Assembly: GCA_017937095.1 (NCBI GenBank)
Contig: JAGBEG010000023.1
Location: forward strand, 1-49,604
Length of the DNA: 49,604 nucleotides
From: Roseburia sp.
GTDB taxonomy: Bacteria; Bacillota; Clostridia; Lachnospirales; Lachnospiraceae
Reading direction: 5' to 3'
Positions within the stretch are counted from its first letter, which is position 1. Each line of letters opens with the position of its first letter. Under the pieces are notes generated by a model that had not been told where the DNA came from, searched no databases, and worked only from the letters and a program-made list of their open reading frames with translations. This document shows positions 38,160-46,820 of this stretch, piece by piece. The position numbers and the translations under genes are program-made.

Positions 38160-38232
38160 GATTTCTAAAGGCGTTAGAAAATCAGACGTCCATTTTTTAG
38201 ATTTCTAAAATCAACCGCCAAGGATTAGAAAA
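38160..38232. promoter_or_regulatory. Paired TTTCTAA/TTAGAAA dyads upstream of the element's first gene
   Basis: GATTTCTAA (38160-38168) faces TTAGAAAATC (38174-38183), and a second GATTTCTAA (38200-38208) faces TTAGAAAA (38225-38232). Four related half-sites in 73 bp suggest a protein-binding region (repressor, replication iteron or partition site). The rest of 37953-38339 shows no gene. Confidence 0.45.
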
Positions 38233-38253
38233 CAGAATACTGATATCTTACAT

Positions 38254-38290
38254 AGCCCCGTGGTGATGAAAATCACTGCGGGGCTTTTGT
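38254..38290 (+). terminator. Terminator-like hairpin before the element's first gene
   Basis: AGCCCCG (38254-38260) pairs with CGGGGCT (38279-38285), with an inner GTGAT/ATCAC, followed by TTTTGT. It may insulate the element or act as an attenuator. Confidence 0.75.
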
Positions 38291-38339
38291 CGTCTCCGGA
38301 CTTCCCCGGCGGCGGATCAAAACTATGGAGGATATCGTG

Positions 38340-38642
38340 ATGAGAAAAAAAGTGAAACGCAAAACCATTCTGATCGACGGGATCAGATACTACGATGACA
38401 AGCCGGATACCTGCCGCAAGTGCTTCTTCTGGAAGAATCGCAAGGTCGGCTGTGTGCTTGGTACGCAGAACTGCTACTACCTGGCTGAGGCAGTAAAGAC
38501 CGAGCAGGAAAAGAAATGTGAGGGCTGCTGTTACGCCAAAGGACATCCCTGTGTCAGCGCTGTCTGCTACAAGGAACTGGACGCATGGCTCAGAGCAATC
38601 CGCGCTAACCGCGCAAAGGAAGAAGGTGCGGCAAATGAGTAA
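38340..38642 (+). CDS. Cys-rich small protein of the element, zinc-ribbon-like
   Basis: This is a 100-residue basic protein from ATG 38340 (GGAGG eight bases upstream). It has eight or more cysteines, in TCRKCFFWKNRKVGC, TQNCYY, KKCEGCCYAKGHPCVSAVC. The CxxC spacings suggest zinc binding. I do not know the family's function. Its last eight bases overlap the start of the next Cys-rich gene (ATGAGTAA), so the two are translationally coupled. Confidence 0.7.
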   Translation: MRKKVKRKTILIDGIRYYDDKPDTCRKCFFWKNRKVGCVLGTQNCYYLAEAVKTEQEKKCEGCCYAKGHPCVSAVCYKELDAWLRAIRANRAKEEGAANE

Positions 38643-38859
38643 GAAGGATGAGGTCTTCCGCAGATATGAGAAGCTGGCGAGGGCTGCAAAGAGAGAAAAT
38701 CCCGGGAGTGCATCAGAGCATAAACCCGGAAGCTGCGCTCACTGCCTCTACTATCGCCCGGATTTCAAGTATCGCCGGTGCCAGTTCACCAGATGCCCCT
38801 ATGGCAAGGATAAGGATGTGTTTCGCAAAAAGCCTCTGAAGCGCGATAAATTCTCCTGA
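38635..38859 (+). CDS. Second small Cys-containing protein of the element
   Basis: This 74-residue, very basic protein starts MSKKDEVFRRYEKLARAAKRE and has CAHCLYYRPDFKYRRCQFTRC, a likely zinc ribbon. It overlaps the preceding Cys-rich gene by eight bases and shares its CxxC-YY style. The function is unknown; position suggests an accessory to replication or regulation of the element. Confidence 0.65.
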   Translation: MSKKDEVFRRYEKLARAAKRENPGSASEHKPGSCAHCLYYRPDFKYRRCQFTRCPYGKDKDVFRKKPLKRDKFS

Positions 38860-38878
38860 AAGCAGGTGGTGACTATGA

Positions 38879-39772
38879 GTGTTTGATTATTTCTACGGAG
38901 CCCAGGCAGAACAGTTTGCCTTCTACCGGGTTCCCAAGGTGCTTTTTACGAATGACCGGTTCAAATATCTGTCTGCTGAGGCGAAAACTTTGTATGGCAT
39001 CTTACTGGACCGCGTTCCCCTCTCTGCGAAAAACGGATGGATCGATGAACAGGGCCGCGTGTATATCATCTGCACGATTGAAGAAATCATGGCGGACATG
39101 AACTGCGGAAACAAGAAAGCGATCCAGTTGCTCTCGGATCTGGAGGAAAAGGTCGGTCTCATTGAGAGAAAGCGGCAGGGACTGGGAAAGCCGAACCTGA
39201 TCTATGTAAAGAACTTCATATCGGTGGACAGCCCTGTGGAGAGACATTTCTTGAAATGTCAAAATGACACTTCTGGAAGTGTCGAAATCACATCTCTTGA
39301 AGTGTCAAAAGGACACGGAAATAAGACTGATATTATTAATACTGAGTATAGTGATACCGATTCCTTCTATTCCGGCAGAGGTGTCGGGAAAGGAAGCGAA
39401 GCGATGCGGATTCGAGCTCAGTATGAGGATTATTTCAGAGAATCTCTCGAGCTGGATTATCTTTCACGGGACAGGACACTTGATCAGGATGCGCTTCATG
39501 CCCTGGTCGATCTCATGGTTGATGTGTGCTGCTCCACAAGAAAAAGCATTCGTATCAATCGGGAAGATATGCCAATCGAAGTCGTAAAAAGTCGATTTAT
39601 GAAGCTGGATGCAGAGCATATCAAATATGCCCTGATGACACTGGCAAACAACACAACCCGCGTTAAGGACATGAAGCAGTACATGCTGGCGGTCCTTTAC
39701 AACGCACCAACTACCATCAGTTCTTACTATCAGAACTGGGTACAGCACGATATGGCCAATGGCTTGATCTAG
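38879..39772 (+). CDS. Replication initiator protein A (RepA N-terminal/DUF6017 type)
   Basis: The N-terminal RepA domain shows FDYFYGAQAEQFAFYRVPKVLF, AKTLYGILLDRVPLSAKNGWIDEQGRVYI and CGNKKAIQLLSDLEEKVGLIERKRQGLGKPNLIYVKNF, a winged-helix initiator. The C-terminal 110 residues (from about DYFRESLELDYLSRD) match the DUF6017 region. The start is odd. The well-placed ATG at 38875 reads ATG AGT GTT TGA and stops, one or two bases out of frame with the expected MS-FDYF start. Translation must use GTG 38879, which overlaps it. Function: replication of the excised element. Confidence 0.85.
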   Translation: MFDYFYGAQAEQFAFYRVPKVLFTNDRFKYLSAEAKTLYGILLDRVPLSAKNGWIDEQGRVYIICTIEEIMADMNCGNKKAIQLLSDLEEKVGLIERKRQGLGKPNLIYVKNFISVDSPVERHFLKCQNDTSGSVEITSLEVSKGHGNKTDIINTEYSDTDSFYSGRGVGKGSEAMRIRAQYEDYFRESLELDYLSRDRTLDQDALHALVDLMVDVCCSTRKSIRINREDMPIEVVKSRFMKLDAEHIKYALMTLANNTTRVKDMKQYMLAVLYNAPTTISSYYQNWVQHDMANGLI

Positions 39773-39784
39773 GAGGTGATCATT

Positions 39785-40609
39785 ATGTCGAGAGCCACAA
39801 TCATGGCTGTTGTTAATCAGAAAGGCGGAACCGGTAAAACTACCACCTGCGAAAATCTGGGCATTGGCCTTGCCAATGAGGGAAAAAGAGTGCTGCTCGT
39901 GGACACGGATCCGCAGGCGTCCCTAACCATTGCCCTTGGACATCCCAGACCGGATGATCTTCCGGTCACGCTGACCGACCTGATGGCGAAGGTCATGCAG
40001 GATCAGCCCATCGCACCTAAGGAGGGTATCCTGTCACATGAAGAAGGCGTAGATCTTGTTCCTGCAAATATCACGCTGTCAGGTATGGAGGTGTCGCTGG
40101 TCAACGCCATGAGCCGCGAAACTGTTTTAAGGCAGGTTTTAGATGCTTTGAAATTTCAGTACGACTATATTTTACTGGACTGTATGCCCTCTCTGGGCAT
40201 GCTGACCGTCAATGCGCTTGCCGCATCGGATCAGGTTCTCATTCCAGTTCAGGCAAACTATCTGTCGGCAAAGGGTCTGGAGCAGCTGCTTCAGACGGTA
40301 AACAAGGTCAAGCGTCAGATCAATCCCAAGCTTCGAATCGAAGGAATTCTGCTGACTATGGTGGATCTTCGTACCAACTTTGCAAAGGAAATCAGCACGC
40401 TGATCCGTGATACCTATGGCAGCAAGCTGAAGGTCTACGACGCAGACATCCCTCGCTCCGTCCGTGCTGCGGAAATCAGTGCGGAGGGCGTGAGTATTTT
40501 CAAACACGATCCGGGCGGCAAGGTCGCTGAGGCCTACCGGAGTCTGACAAAGGAGGTGCTTCAGTATGCCGAAAAGAGGCGGAAACATCAGCTTGACCAG
40601 CTACGATGA
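39785..40609 (+). CDS. ParA family ATPase of the element
   Basis: This 274-residue protein starts MSRATIMAVVNQKGGTGKTTTCENLG, the deviant Walker A of ParA/Soj, with VDTDPQASLTIALGH and YILLDCMPSLGMLTVNAL. AGGAGGTGA precedes ATG 39785. It partitions the excised element with the ParB encoded downstream, whose gene overlaps its 3' end by 44 bp. It is distinct from the chromosomal ParA at 33307. Confidence 0.93.
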   Translation: MSRATIMAVVNQKGGTGKTTTCENLGIGLANEGKRVLLVDTDPQASLTIALGHPRPDDLPVTLTDLMAKVMQDQPIAPKEGILSHEEGVDLVPANITLSGMEVSLVNAMSRETVLRQVLDALKFQYDYILLDCMPSLGMLTVNALAASDQVLIPVQANYLSAKGLEQLLQTVNKVKRQINPKLRIEGILLTMVDLRTNFAKEISTLIRDTYGSKLKVYDADIPRSVRAAEISAEGVSIFKHDPGGKVAEAYRSLTKEVLQYAEKRRKHQLDQLR

Positions 40610-41501
40610 TATCTTTGAAACGGATGAAAGCCGTGCAGAGAGTCAGCTGGAACGAGTGCAGAATATCAGCATCGGCGAGCTGGTGCCCTTTAAGGATCAT
40701 CCCTTCAAGGTGGTCGATGATGAAGCCATGCTTCGAACAACGGAGAGCATCGCACAGTACGGTGTGCTGACGCCTCTGATAGCCAGACCGCTGGAAGGCG
40801 GCGGTTATGAGATCATCTCTGGACATCGCCGTGCCCATGCTGCTGAGCTGGCAGGGCTTACGGAGGTTCCGGTTCTGGTAAGGCAGATGGATGATGATGC
40901 CGCCACGGTGCTCATGGTCGATTCCAATCTTCAGAGAGAAAACATTCTACCCAGTGAGAGGGCTTATGCGTATAAGATGAAGATGGAGGCCATGGGAAGA
41001 CAAGGGGAAAGAAATGATTTAACTTGTGGTCAAGTTGGCCACAAGTCTGTAGGAACGAAAACAAGAGACTTGCTAGCTGAGCAGACTGGTGACAGCGCTC
41101 GTCAGGTCCAGCGCTACATCCGTCTCACCAACCTGATTCCCGAACTTCTGGAAATGGTCGATCAGAAGCAGATTTCCTTCAATCCGGCGGTTGAACTATC
41201 CTATCTTGCTCCGGAGGAGCAGGAGATTTTCATGCAGGCCATGGATGAAGTGCAGGCCTCCCCGTCTCTTTCCCAGGCTCAGCGCCTAAAGAAGCTGGCA
41301 CAGGAAGGCGATTTCACCATGGACGCTGCCAGAGAGATCATGAATGAAGTGAAGAAGGGTGATCTTGAACGGGTCACCTTCCGAAATGAACAGCTGAGGA
41401 AGTATTTCCCCAGATCCTACACCACACAGCAGATGCAGGACACCATTATCAAGCTTCTGGATCAGTGGCAGAAAAAGAAAGCCCGCGATCAGGAACGATA
41501 A
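40566..41501 (+). CDS. ParB/RepB/Spo0J family partition protein of the element
   Basis: The 311-residue protein has the ParB N-terminal domain with LVPFKDHPFKVVDDEAM, SIAQYGVLTPLIARPLEGGGYEIISGHRRAHAAELAGL and the ENILPSERAYAYKMK helix, then a helix-turn-helix region (RDLLAEQTGDSARQVQRYIRLTNL). It lacks the LGKGIDSL-type N terminus of chromosomal ParB. It overlaps the ParA gene by 44 bp in another frame and ends before a terminator. Confidence 0.92.
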   Translation: MPKRGGNISLTSYDDIFETDESRAESQLERVQNISIGELVPFKDHPFKVVDDEAMLRTTESIAQYGVLTPLIARPLEGGGYEIISGHRRAHAAELAGLTEVPVLVRQMDDDAATVLMVDSNLQRENILPSERAYAYKMKMEAMGRQGERNDLTCGQVGHKSVGTKTRDLLAEQTGDSARQVQRYIRLTNLIPELLEMVDQKQISFNPAVELSYLAPEEQEIFMQAMDEVQASPSLSQAQRLKKLAQEGDFTMDAAREIMNEVKKGDLERVTFRNEQLRKYFPRSYTTQQMQDTIIKLLDQWQKKKARDQER

Positions 41502-41519
41502 ATTAATACCCATACCCCG

Positions 41520-41560
41520 AGCACTGTCAGAAGTAAGCCTTTTGATAGTGCTTTCTTTTT
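41520..41560 (+). terminator. Terminator after the element's parAB
   Basis: AGCACTGTC (41520-41528) pairs with GATAGTGCT (41544-41552) with one mismatch, followed by TTCTTTTT. Confidence 0.75.
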
Positions 41561-41589
41561 ACCCAAAATACGAAAAGGAGTATCAATCA

Positions 41590-42189
41590 ATGACTGAAAA
41601 AGAAATGATGAATCAGATGCAGGACCTGCTTGGTATCCGGAAAAAGCCTTCCGAAAAAGAGGCTGCAGCGATTGCGCTTGCAGATGCTGTAGATGAGCTG
41701 GCAGAAATGTTCTGTGACAGTGCCATTGTTCTTTCCCGAATTGCCAGCCTGCTTCAGGAAAAGAAGAATCCCTGGAACACAAAGGATTTCAAAGACGCGG
41801 ATGACTGGGACGAGGATGATATGGCCTGTATGGACGTTACCGTCCTTTTTGCGGTTCCCGGCAAGCCGGTACAGCTGATGACGGAAGAAGATGTCCTGTC
41901 AAAGTTCCCGGGCTTTGATGATGAACAGACGTTTTATTGTGTTGAGATCGGCGACCATCTGTTTCTCCACTATATGGAGCACACTTGGGAAAGCGAAGAT
42001 GATATCACCATCACGGCTCCGGTTTATATTGCCAGAGTCAATGACGATGAAACCGAATGCGAGGAGCTTACCGCTATGGACTTTCTTGCTGCAATGATCT
42101 TTTTGAATGAGCACTTCGTAACCATTACCGGTGAAGACGGAAAGACCATCTGTGGTTATTGGCTGCCGAAAGAGGAAAAGGAGGACTAA
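41590..42189 (+). CDS. Uncharacterised acidic protein of the element
   Basis: This is a 199-residue acidic protein from ATG 41590 (AAGGAG nine bases upstream). It begins MTEKEMMNQMQDLLGIRKKP, has a helical first part (EAAAIALADAVDELAEMFC) and a DDWDEDDMAC acidic segment. It has no membrane helix. I do not recognise the family. It has its own upstream terminator and lies three bases before the DUF5688 gene, so the two are probably co-expressed. Confidence 0.7.
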   Translation: MTEKEMMNQMQDLLGIRKKPSEKEAAAIALADAVDELAEMFCDSAIVLSRIASLLQEKKNPWNTKDFKDADDWDEDDMACMDVTVLFAVPGKPVQLMTEEDVLSKFPGFDDEQTFYCVEIGDHLFLHYMEHTWESEDDITITAPVYIARVNDDETECEELTAMDFLAAMIFLNEHFVTITGEDGKTICGYWLPKEEKED

Positions 42190-42192
42190 CAC

Positions 42193-43614
42193 ATGGATTT
42201 TGATCAGTTTAAGATTCAGGTTGTCGATGAGATGCGTGAACGCTTTCCCGATCTGGATATTGGCATTCAGGCCGTTTCGAAGCTGCAGGGTGAATCCTAT
42301 ACCGGACTGGCTGTCAGCCCTGCAGGCAGTAACGTTGCCGCCACGATGAATCTGGAATATGTTTACAAACGTGTTGAGGACGGTATGCCTATGGAGACGG
42401 CCCTTCATAACATTGAAAAGCAGGTGGCAGAGATTGCCGGAAGTATGCCTCAGTTCGATACCCGGGCGCTGATGGATTACGATCAGATGAAGGAAAAGCT
42501 GACCCTTCAGATGATTCCCATTGCCGGAAACGAGGAAAGGCTTTCCGAGATTCCTCACAGAGATGTGGAAGACATGACCCTTGTTTACCGCTTCGAGATG
42601 GAGAGTAATGAACAGGGCTCTGCCAGCATTCTCGTAACCAACAACATGCTTCAGACCTATGATATTACAGCGGATCAGCTTCATTCGGATGCTTTGGAAG
42701 CTGCTGTGCAGAACCATCCTGCGACCCTTCGCAACATGAACGACGTCATGCGTGACATGATGGGCGATGCTGCCGGTATGTTTCTTCCGGATGAGCCTTC
42801 TCCCATCTGGGTTGCTACGGTAGAGGGCGGTCAGAACGGTGCCTGCATCCTTCAGTATCCGGATTTTTTGGATCAGGCGGCTGAAACGATGGGCGGCGAT
42901 TTCTACGTTCTCCCTTCTTCGATCCATGAAGTTCTGTTCATTGCCGATGATGGAAGTATGGAACTCAGTCATCTGGAAGAAATGGTGCGAAGCATCAATG
43001 AGGCGGAGGTCGCGCCTGCGGATCGTCTCTCCGACAATGTATTCCATTATGACAGTGAGGAACACATCTTTGAAAACGCCCGTACCTTTGAGGCCCGCGA
43101 GGCTGCCAGAGTAGAAGCCATGCTTGCTGATGAGCCTGCCGGATTTATGGAGGCAGATACGATCACCATGCTCCTTGTCGAACCCAATGAGCACCCGAAG
43201 GTCATTGAAGCCAAAACCGGCCTTGAAGATCTTCAGCAGCTGGTAGGCGGCTTTATTGAGGTTGTTTATCCCTTCGAGGATCCTGTTGGTCTGATTGTTA
43301 ATGAGGAGGGAAAAATCAACGGTTTGCCTCTCAACCGTGCTCTTCGTGATGAAAACAATGAGGTCTATGATGTGATTGCCGGTTCCTTCCTGGTGACCGG
43401 TCTTACGGAGGACAGCTTCGGTTCCCTCACTCCGGAGCAGATCGGCAAGTTTGAGGAGTTATTCCACCAGCCGGAGGCCTTCGTGAAAATGGGACGCAGC
43501 ATCATGGCGATCCCGATTCCTGAAGAGGCCTTCCAGACACGCGAAGCGGTGAAAGCTGCCGAAGAGATCGGCGGTAAGCCGAAGCATAAAAGGCCTGAGC
43601 ATGACGGTCACTAA
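42193..43614 (+). CDS. DUF5688/DUF3846 fusion protein
   Basis: Residues about 1-300 are DUF5688-like (MDFDQFKIQVVDEMRERFP; VLVTNNMLQTYD-like ILVTNNMLQTYDIT; GDFYVLPSSIHEVLFI). Residues about 325-450 match DUF3846 (ITMLLVEPNEHPKVIEAKTG, VGGFIEVVYPFEDPVGLIVNEEGK and LPLNRALRDENNEVYDVIAG). These two domains are usually separate proteins on mobile elements. The functions are unknown. AAAGGAGG precedes the ATG. Confidence 0.8.
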   Translation: MDFDQFKIQVVDEMRERFPDLDIGIQAVSKLQGESYTGLAVSPAGSNVAATMNLEYVYKRVEDGMPMETALHNIEKQVAEIAGSMPQFDTRALMDYDQMKEKLTLQMIPIAGNEERLSEIPHRDVEDMTLVYRFEMESNEQGSASILVTNNMLQTYDITADQLHSDALEAAVQNHPATLRNMNDVMRDMMGDAAGMFLPDEPSPIWVATVEGGQNGACILQYPDFLDQAAETMGGDFYVLPSSIHEVLFIADDGSMELSHLEEMVRSINEAEVAPADRLSDNVFHYDSEEHIFENARTFEAREAARVEAMLADEPAGFMEADTITMLLVEPNEHPKVIEAKTGLEDLQQLVGGFIEVVYPFEDPVGLIVNEEGKINGLPLNRALRDENNEVYDVIAGSFLVTGLTEDSFGSLTPEQIGKFEELFHQPEAFVKMGRSIMAIPIPEEAFQTREAVKAAEEIGGKPKHKRPEHDGH

Positions 43615-43638
43615 TGATGTTGAAATAAGGAGGTACAC

Positions 43639-43986
43639 ATGGTTAGACCACTGGCATATATCACTGCAAACTGGAGTGATAATGAATTTGAAGCGAAAAG
43701 CACGGCCCTGCGTTATTGCCGAAAGGTGTATGATGCAGGGTTTTCTCCTATCTGTCCGAGACTCATGTACGAAGGTCTCTTAAGAGATGAGATTCCCCAG
43801 GAGCACAAGGACAGGATTGAAATGGCATCGGAACTCCTCCGAAGATCCCGCATTCTCGTAGTTTGCGGCGACTCGATGGATGGACAGGTCAAAGACGATA
43901 TTGGTCTGGCAAAGAGGCTCCGTATTGCCGCTACGACTCTTGACGGCATTATGAAGGTGGAGGGCTCCGCCGGAAAAAAGGCATGA
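43639..43986 (+). CDS. DUF4406/DUF7768-like small protein
   Basis: The 115-residue protein starts MVRPLAYITANWSDNEFEAKST and contains DAGFSPICPRLMYEG and RSRILVVCGDSMDGQVKDDIGLAKRL. This is the fold pattern of DUF4406/nucleoside 2-deoxyribosyltransferase-like proteins often seen on phages and conjugative elements. The catalytic activity is not established. AAGGAGGTACAC precedes the ATG, 24 bp after the DUF5688 gene stop. Confidence 0.75.
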   Translation: MVRPLAYITANWSDNEFEAKSTALRYCRKVYDAGFSPICPRLMYEGLLRDEIPQEHKDRIEMASELLRRSRILVVCGDSMDGQVKDDIGLAKRLRIAATTLDGIMKVEGSAGKKA

Positions 43987-44020
43987 TGCCGGAAAAACGA
44001 ACTGAAGGAGGTGGTGAGCA

Positions 44021-44512
44021 TTGCAGGAGGAAGTAGAAAACAGGACAGTGAATTTGGCCATCAGCACGACCAAGCTTACGGCTCGCAGTATTGTCCGACT
44101 TGGCCTGAAGGGTATCGCTTATATCAAGCGAAAATCTCAGGAAGCAGCAATGAAAAATGAGAAGCCCACCGGCAAGCAGACCATTCAGGAACTGATCGGC
44201 CAAAATCAGGGCGTCACCAATATCGACATCTCCAAAACAGACCTGAAGGGTTTTGAAAAGTATGCCCGGAAATACGGCATTGATTATGCAATCACCAAGG
44301 ATAAATCCGTACTTCCACCGAAGTACCTGGTGTTCTTTAAGGCCAGAGATGCGGATGCCATGACAGCGGCATTCAATGCCTACTCTGCAGAGATACTGGC
44401 AAAGAACAAGCGTCCGAGCGTTCTGAAAACGCTGCATAAGCTGATCGATGCGGTGAGAGATATCCCTGCGAAGGTGGTAAGCAGGGACAAGCAGAGGGAG
44501 CAGTCACGATGA
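44021..44512 (+). CDS. PcfB family conjugation protein (DUF3801)
   Basis: PcfB-type proteins are accessory factors of conjugative transfer, encoded just before the coupling protein and thought to link relaxosome and VirD4. The 163-residue product starts at a TTG (GGAGGTGGTGAGCA upstream) with MQEEVENRTVNLAISTTKLTARSIV and has GFEKYARKYGIDYAITKDKS. Its TGA overlaps the next ATG (ATGA), so it is coupled to the virD4 gene. Confidence 0.88.
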   Translation: MQEEVENRTVNLAISTTKLTARSIVRLGLKGIAYIKRKSQEAAMKNEKPTGKQTIQELIGQNQGVTNIDISKTDLKGFEKYARKYGIDYAITKDKSVLPPKYLVFFKARDADAMTAAFNAYSAEILAKNKRPSVLKTLHKLIDAVRDIPAKVVSRDKQREQSR

Positions 44513-46269
44513 GCCTGGATACCGTTAAGCTGAAAAAGCTTCTGATCCGGGCCCTCCCCTATATCCTGATTGGTATGGTCTGTACCAATCTGGGAGAAGC
44601 CTGGCGCATGGCAGAGGGCGCGAATGCTTCTGAAAAGCTGCTGTCATTCTTCACGACGATGGGCATTGCTTTCGGAAATCCTCTTCCGAGCTTTCATCCC
44701 ATTGACTTGATGGTTGGCCTGATCTGCGGGGCAGGTCTGAGGGCTGCCGTCTACATCCGGGGAAAGAATGCCAAAAATTTTAAGCATAACCTTGAATATG
44801 GTTCTGCCCGGTGGGGTGGGCCGAAGGACATCGAGCCCTTCATCGATCCGGTCTTTGAGAATAATGTGATCCTCACAAAGACAGAGCGACTGATGATGAG
44901 CAACCGTCCGAAGAATCCAGCGAACGCCAGAAACAAAAATGTACTGATCGTCGGAGGCTCCGGTTCCGGTAAAACCCGGTTCTGGATTAAGCCGAACCTG
45001 TTGCAGCTGCATTCTTCCTATGTTCTGACAGACCCGAAGGGCACGACCCTGCTCGAGGTTGGAAATGCATTTGTTCACGCGAATTACCGGATCAAAATCT
45101 TCAACACAATCAATTTTCACAAGTCCATGCATTATAATCCTTTTGCCTATATCCACAGTGAAAAGGATATCCTGAAGCTGACTACCACACTCATGGCGAA
45201 TACCAAGGGTGATGGTAAGGGCGGCGATCCGTTCTGGGACAAGGCAGAGACACTGCTCTATTGTGCTCTCATCGGCTACATCCATTATGAGGCACCTAAG
45301 GAGGAACAGAACTTTGCCACGCTCATCGAATTCATCAATGCCATGGAGGTCCGCGAGGATGATGAGGATTTCCAGAATCCGGTGGATCTGATGTTTGAAG
45401 ACCTGAAAAAGAAGAAGCCGGATCATTTCGCAGTCCGGCAATATGCCAAGTTCAAATTGGCGGCGGGCAAGACTCTGAAAAGTATTCTGGTGTCTGCCGG
45501 TGCCCGTCTCGCGCCCTTTGACATTCAGGAGGTCCGCGAGATCACTATGTATGACGAACTGGAGCTGGATACTCTGGGAGATGAAAAAACTGCCCTGTTC
45601 CTGATGATGTCGGATACAGACGGCAGCTTCAATTTCCTGATCAGTATGATCTACACGCAGCTGTTCAACCTGCTGTGTGAAAAAGCGGATGATGTCTATG
45701 GCGGCAGGCTTCCGGTGCATGTACGATGCCTGATCGATGAGGCGGCGAACATTGGCCAGATTCCGAATTTGGAAAAGCTGGTTGCAACCATCCGTTCCCG
45801 AGAGATCAGTGCCTGTCTGGTGCTGCAGGCCCGGTCTCAGCTGAAGGCGATTTACAAGGACAATGCCGATACCATCATCGGCAACATGGACAGCCAGGTC
45901 TTCCTGGGCGGCTCAGAACCTACTACTCTGAAGGAGCTTTCCGAAGCGCTCGGCAAGGAAACGATCGATACCTTCAATACCTCGGATACACGAGGTAATA
46001 GTCCAAGCTACGGAACCAACTATCAGAAGCTGGGTAAGGAGCTTATGAGCCGTGATGAACTGGCAGTCATGGACGGCAGCAAATGCGTCCTGCAGCTGAG
46101 AGGCGTCCGTCCCTTCCTGTCGGATAAGTATGATCTGACCCAGCACCCGAACTATAAATACACCGCCGATTATGATAAGAAACTCACCTTTGACATTGAG
46201 AAGTACCTGAGTACCAGGGCAAAGCTTCATCTGAAGGATGAGTTTTTTGTTATGGAAGAAGAAAATTAA
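44509..46269 (+). CDS. VirD4-like conjugal transfer coupling protein (CD1115 family)
   Basis: The coupling protein delivers the relaxosome to the type IV secretion channel. The 586-residue protein has two N-terminal membrane helices (about 12-30 and 60-85), Walker A LIVGGSGSGKTRFW (about 147-158), the TraG-type PKGTTLLEVGN block and Walker B CLIDEAANIGQIP (about 407-418), with QARSQLKAIYKDNADTIIGN in the motor domain. It is complete. Confidence 0.95.
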   Translation: MSLDTVKLKKLLIRALPYILIGMVCTNLGEAWRMAEGANASEKLLSFFTTMGIAFGNPLPSFHPIDLMVGLICGAGLRAAVYIRGKNAKNFKHNLEYGSARWGGPKDIEPFIDPVFENNVILTKTERLMMSNRPKNPANARNKNVLIVGGSGSGKTRFWIKPNLLQLHSSYVLTDPKGTTLLEVGNAFVHANYRIKIFNTINFHKSMHYNPFAYIHSEKDILKLTTTLMANTKGDGKGGDPFWDKAETLLYCALIGYIHYEAPKEEQNFATLIEFINAMEVREDDEDFQNPVDLMFEDLKKKKPDHFAVRQYAKFKLAAGKTLKSILVSAGARLAPFDIQEVREITMYDELELDTLGDEKTALFLMMSDTDGSFNFLISMIYTQLFNLLCEKADDVYGGRLPVHVRCLIDEAANIGQIPNLEKLVATIRSREISACLVLQARSQLKAIYKDNADTIIGNMDSQVFLGGSEPTTLKELSEALGKETIDTFNTSDTRGNSPSYGTNYQKLGKELMSRDELAVMDGSKCVLQLRGVRPFLSDKYDLTQHPNYKYTADYDKKLTFDIEKYLSTRAKLHLKDEFFVMEEEN

Positions 46270-46283
46270 GGAGGTAAGCCGCA

Positions 46284-46811
46284 ATGGCAGATGAAAGAAA
46301 TCCGTTGCCGATGGATGTTCCCGACTTCGTAAGAGAAGCGGAGGAAGCTATGGCGCGTGGCGAAACCTTTGGCCAGCCGCTGGCCGAGGTAACGATCAAA
46401 TTTGGTAAAGGGCTCGTGGGTGAGCCCTTTACTTCGAAAAGCGGCAAGGAGCTGGTGGAAGTCAGTATCCCGAATCCGGATAAGGCCGATACCCGTCCCT
46501 GGGAATCCTTTGTGATCTCCCCGAAGATGATTCACGATAATCAGTTCGGAAAAGGTGTCTGGATGAAGCTTCCGGAGGATGGAACGACCCGCCTTTCCCG
46601 TTCAGTGAAGACCGGCATGGATGAAACCGGAAGATCCATCTGGGGTCGTGAGACCAGAGAAGTGACCAACACGGAACTGAAGGCCCTGATGGAGTCCTAT
46701 AAAGACAAATCCAGAGGCTCTGCCCTCTCGCACTTGTCTGACCGGAAGGAAGAAACTGCGGCAGCTAGGCCTTCCGGAAAAGCCTCCAAGATGCAGGAAG
46801 CTGCCAGGTAA
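46284..46811 (+). CDS. Uncharacterised conjugative-element protein
   Basis: This 175-residue hydrophilic protein starts MADERNPLPMDVPDFVREAEE, has VGEPFTSKSGKELVEVSIPNP and SFVISPKMIHDNQF in the middle and a basic, Ala-rich tail. I recognise it as a type often found next to virD4 in this element class but do not know its function. AAGGAGGTAAGC precedes the ATG, 14 bp after virD4. Confidence 0.7.
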   Translation: MADERNPLPMDVPDFVREAEEAMARGETFGQPLAEVTIKFGKGLVGEPFTSKSGKELVEVSIPNPDKADTRPWESFVISPKMIHDNQFGKGVWMKLPEDGTTRLSRSVKTGMDETGRSIWGRETREVTNTELKALMESYKDKSRGSALSHLSDRKEETAAARPSGKASKMQEAAR

Positions 46812-46820
46812 GGAGGCAAA

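Noticed and set aside
41899-43194. A 431-codon open frame on the minus strand opposite the DUF5688/DUF3846 gene
   Set aside because: It is antisense to a well-supported gene with family matches and a strong ribosome binding site, and its product has no recognisable domain.
44644-45720. A 358-codon minus-strand open frame opposite virD4
   Set aside because: It is a shadow of the coupling-protein gene caused by codon bias; no start signal is visible.
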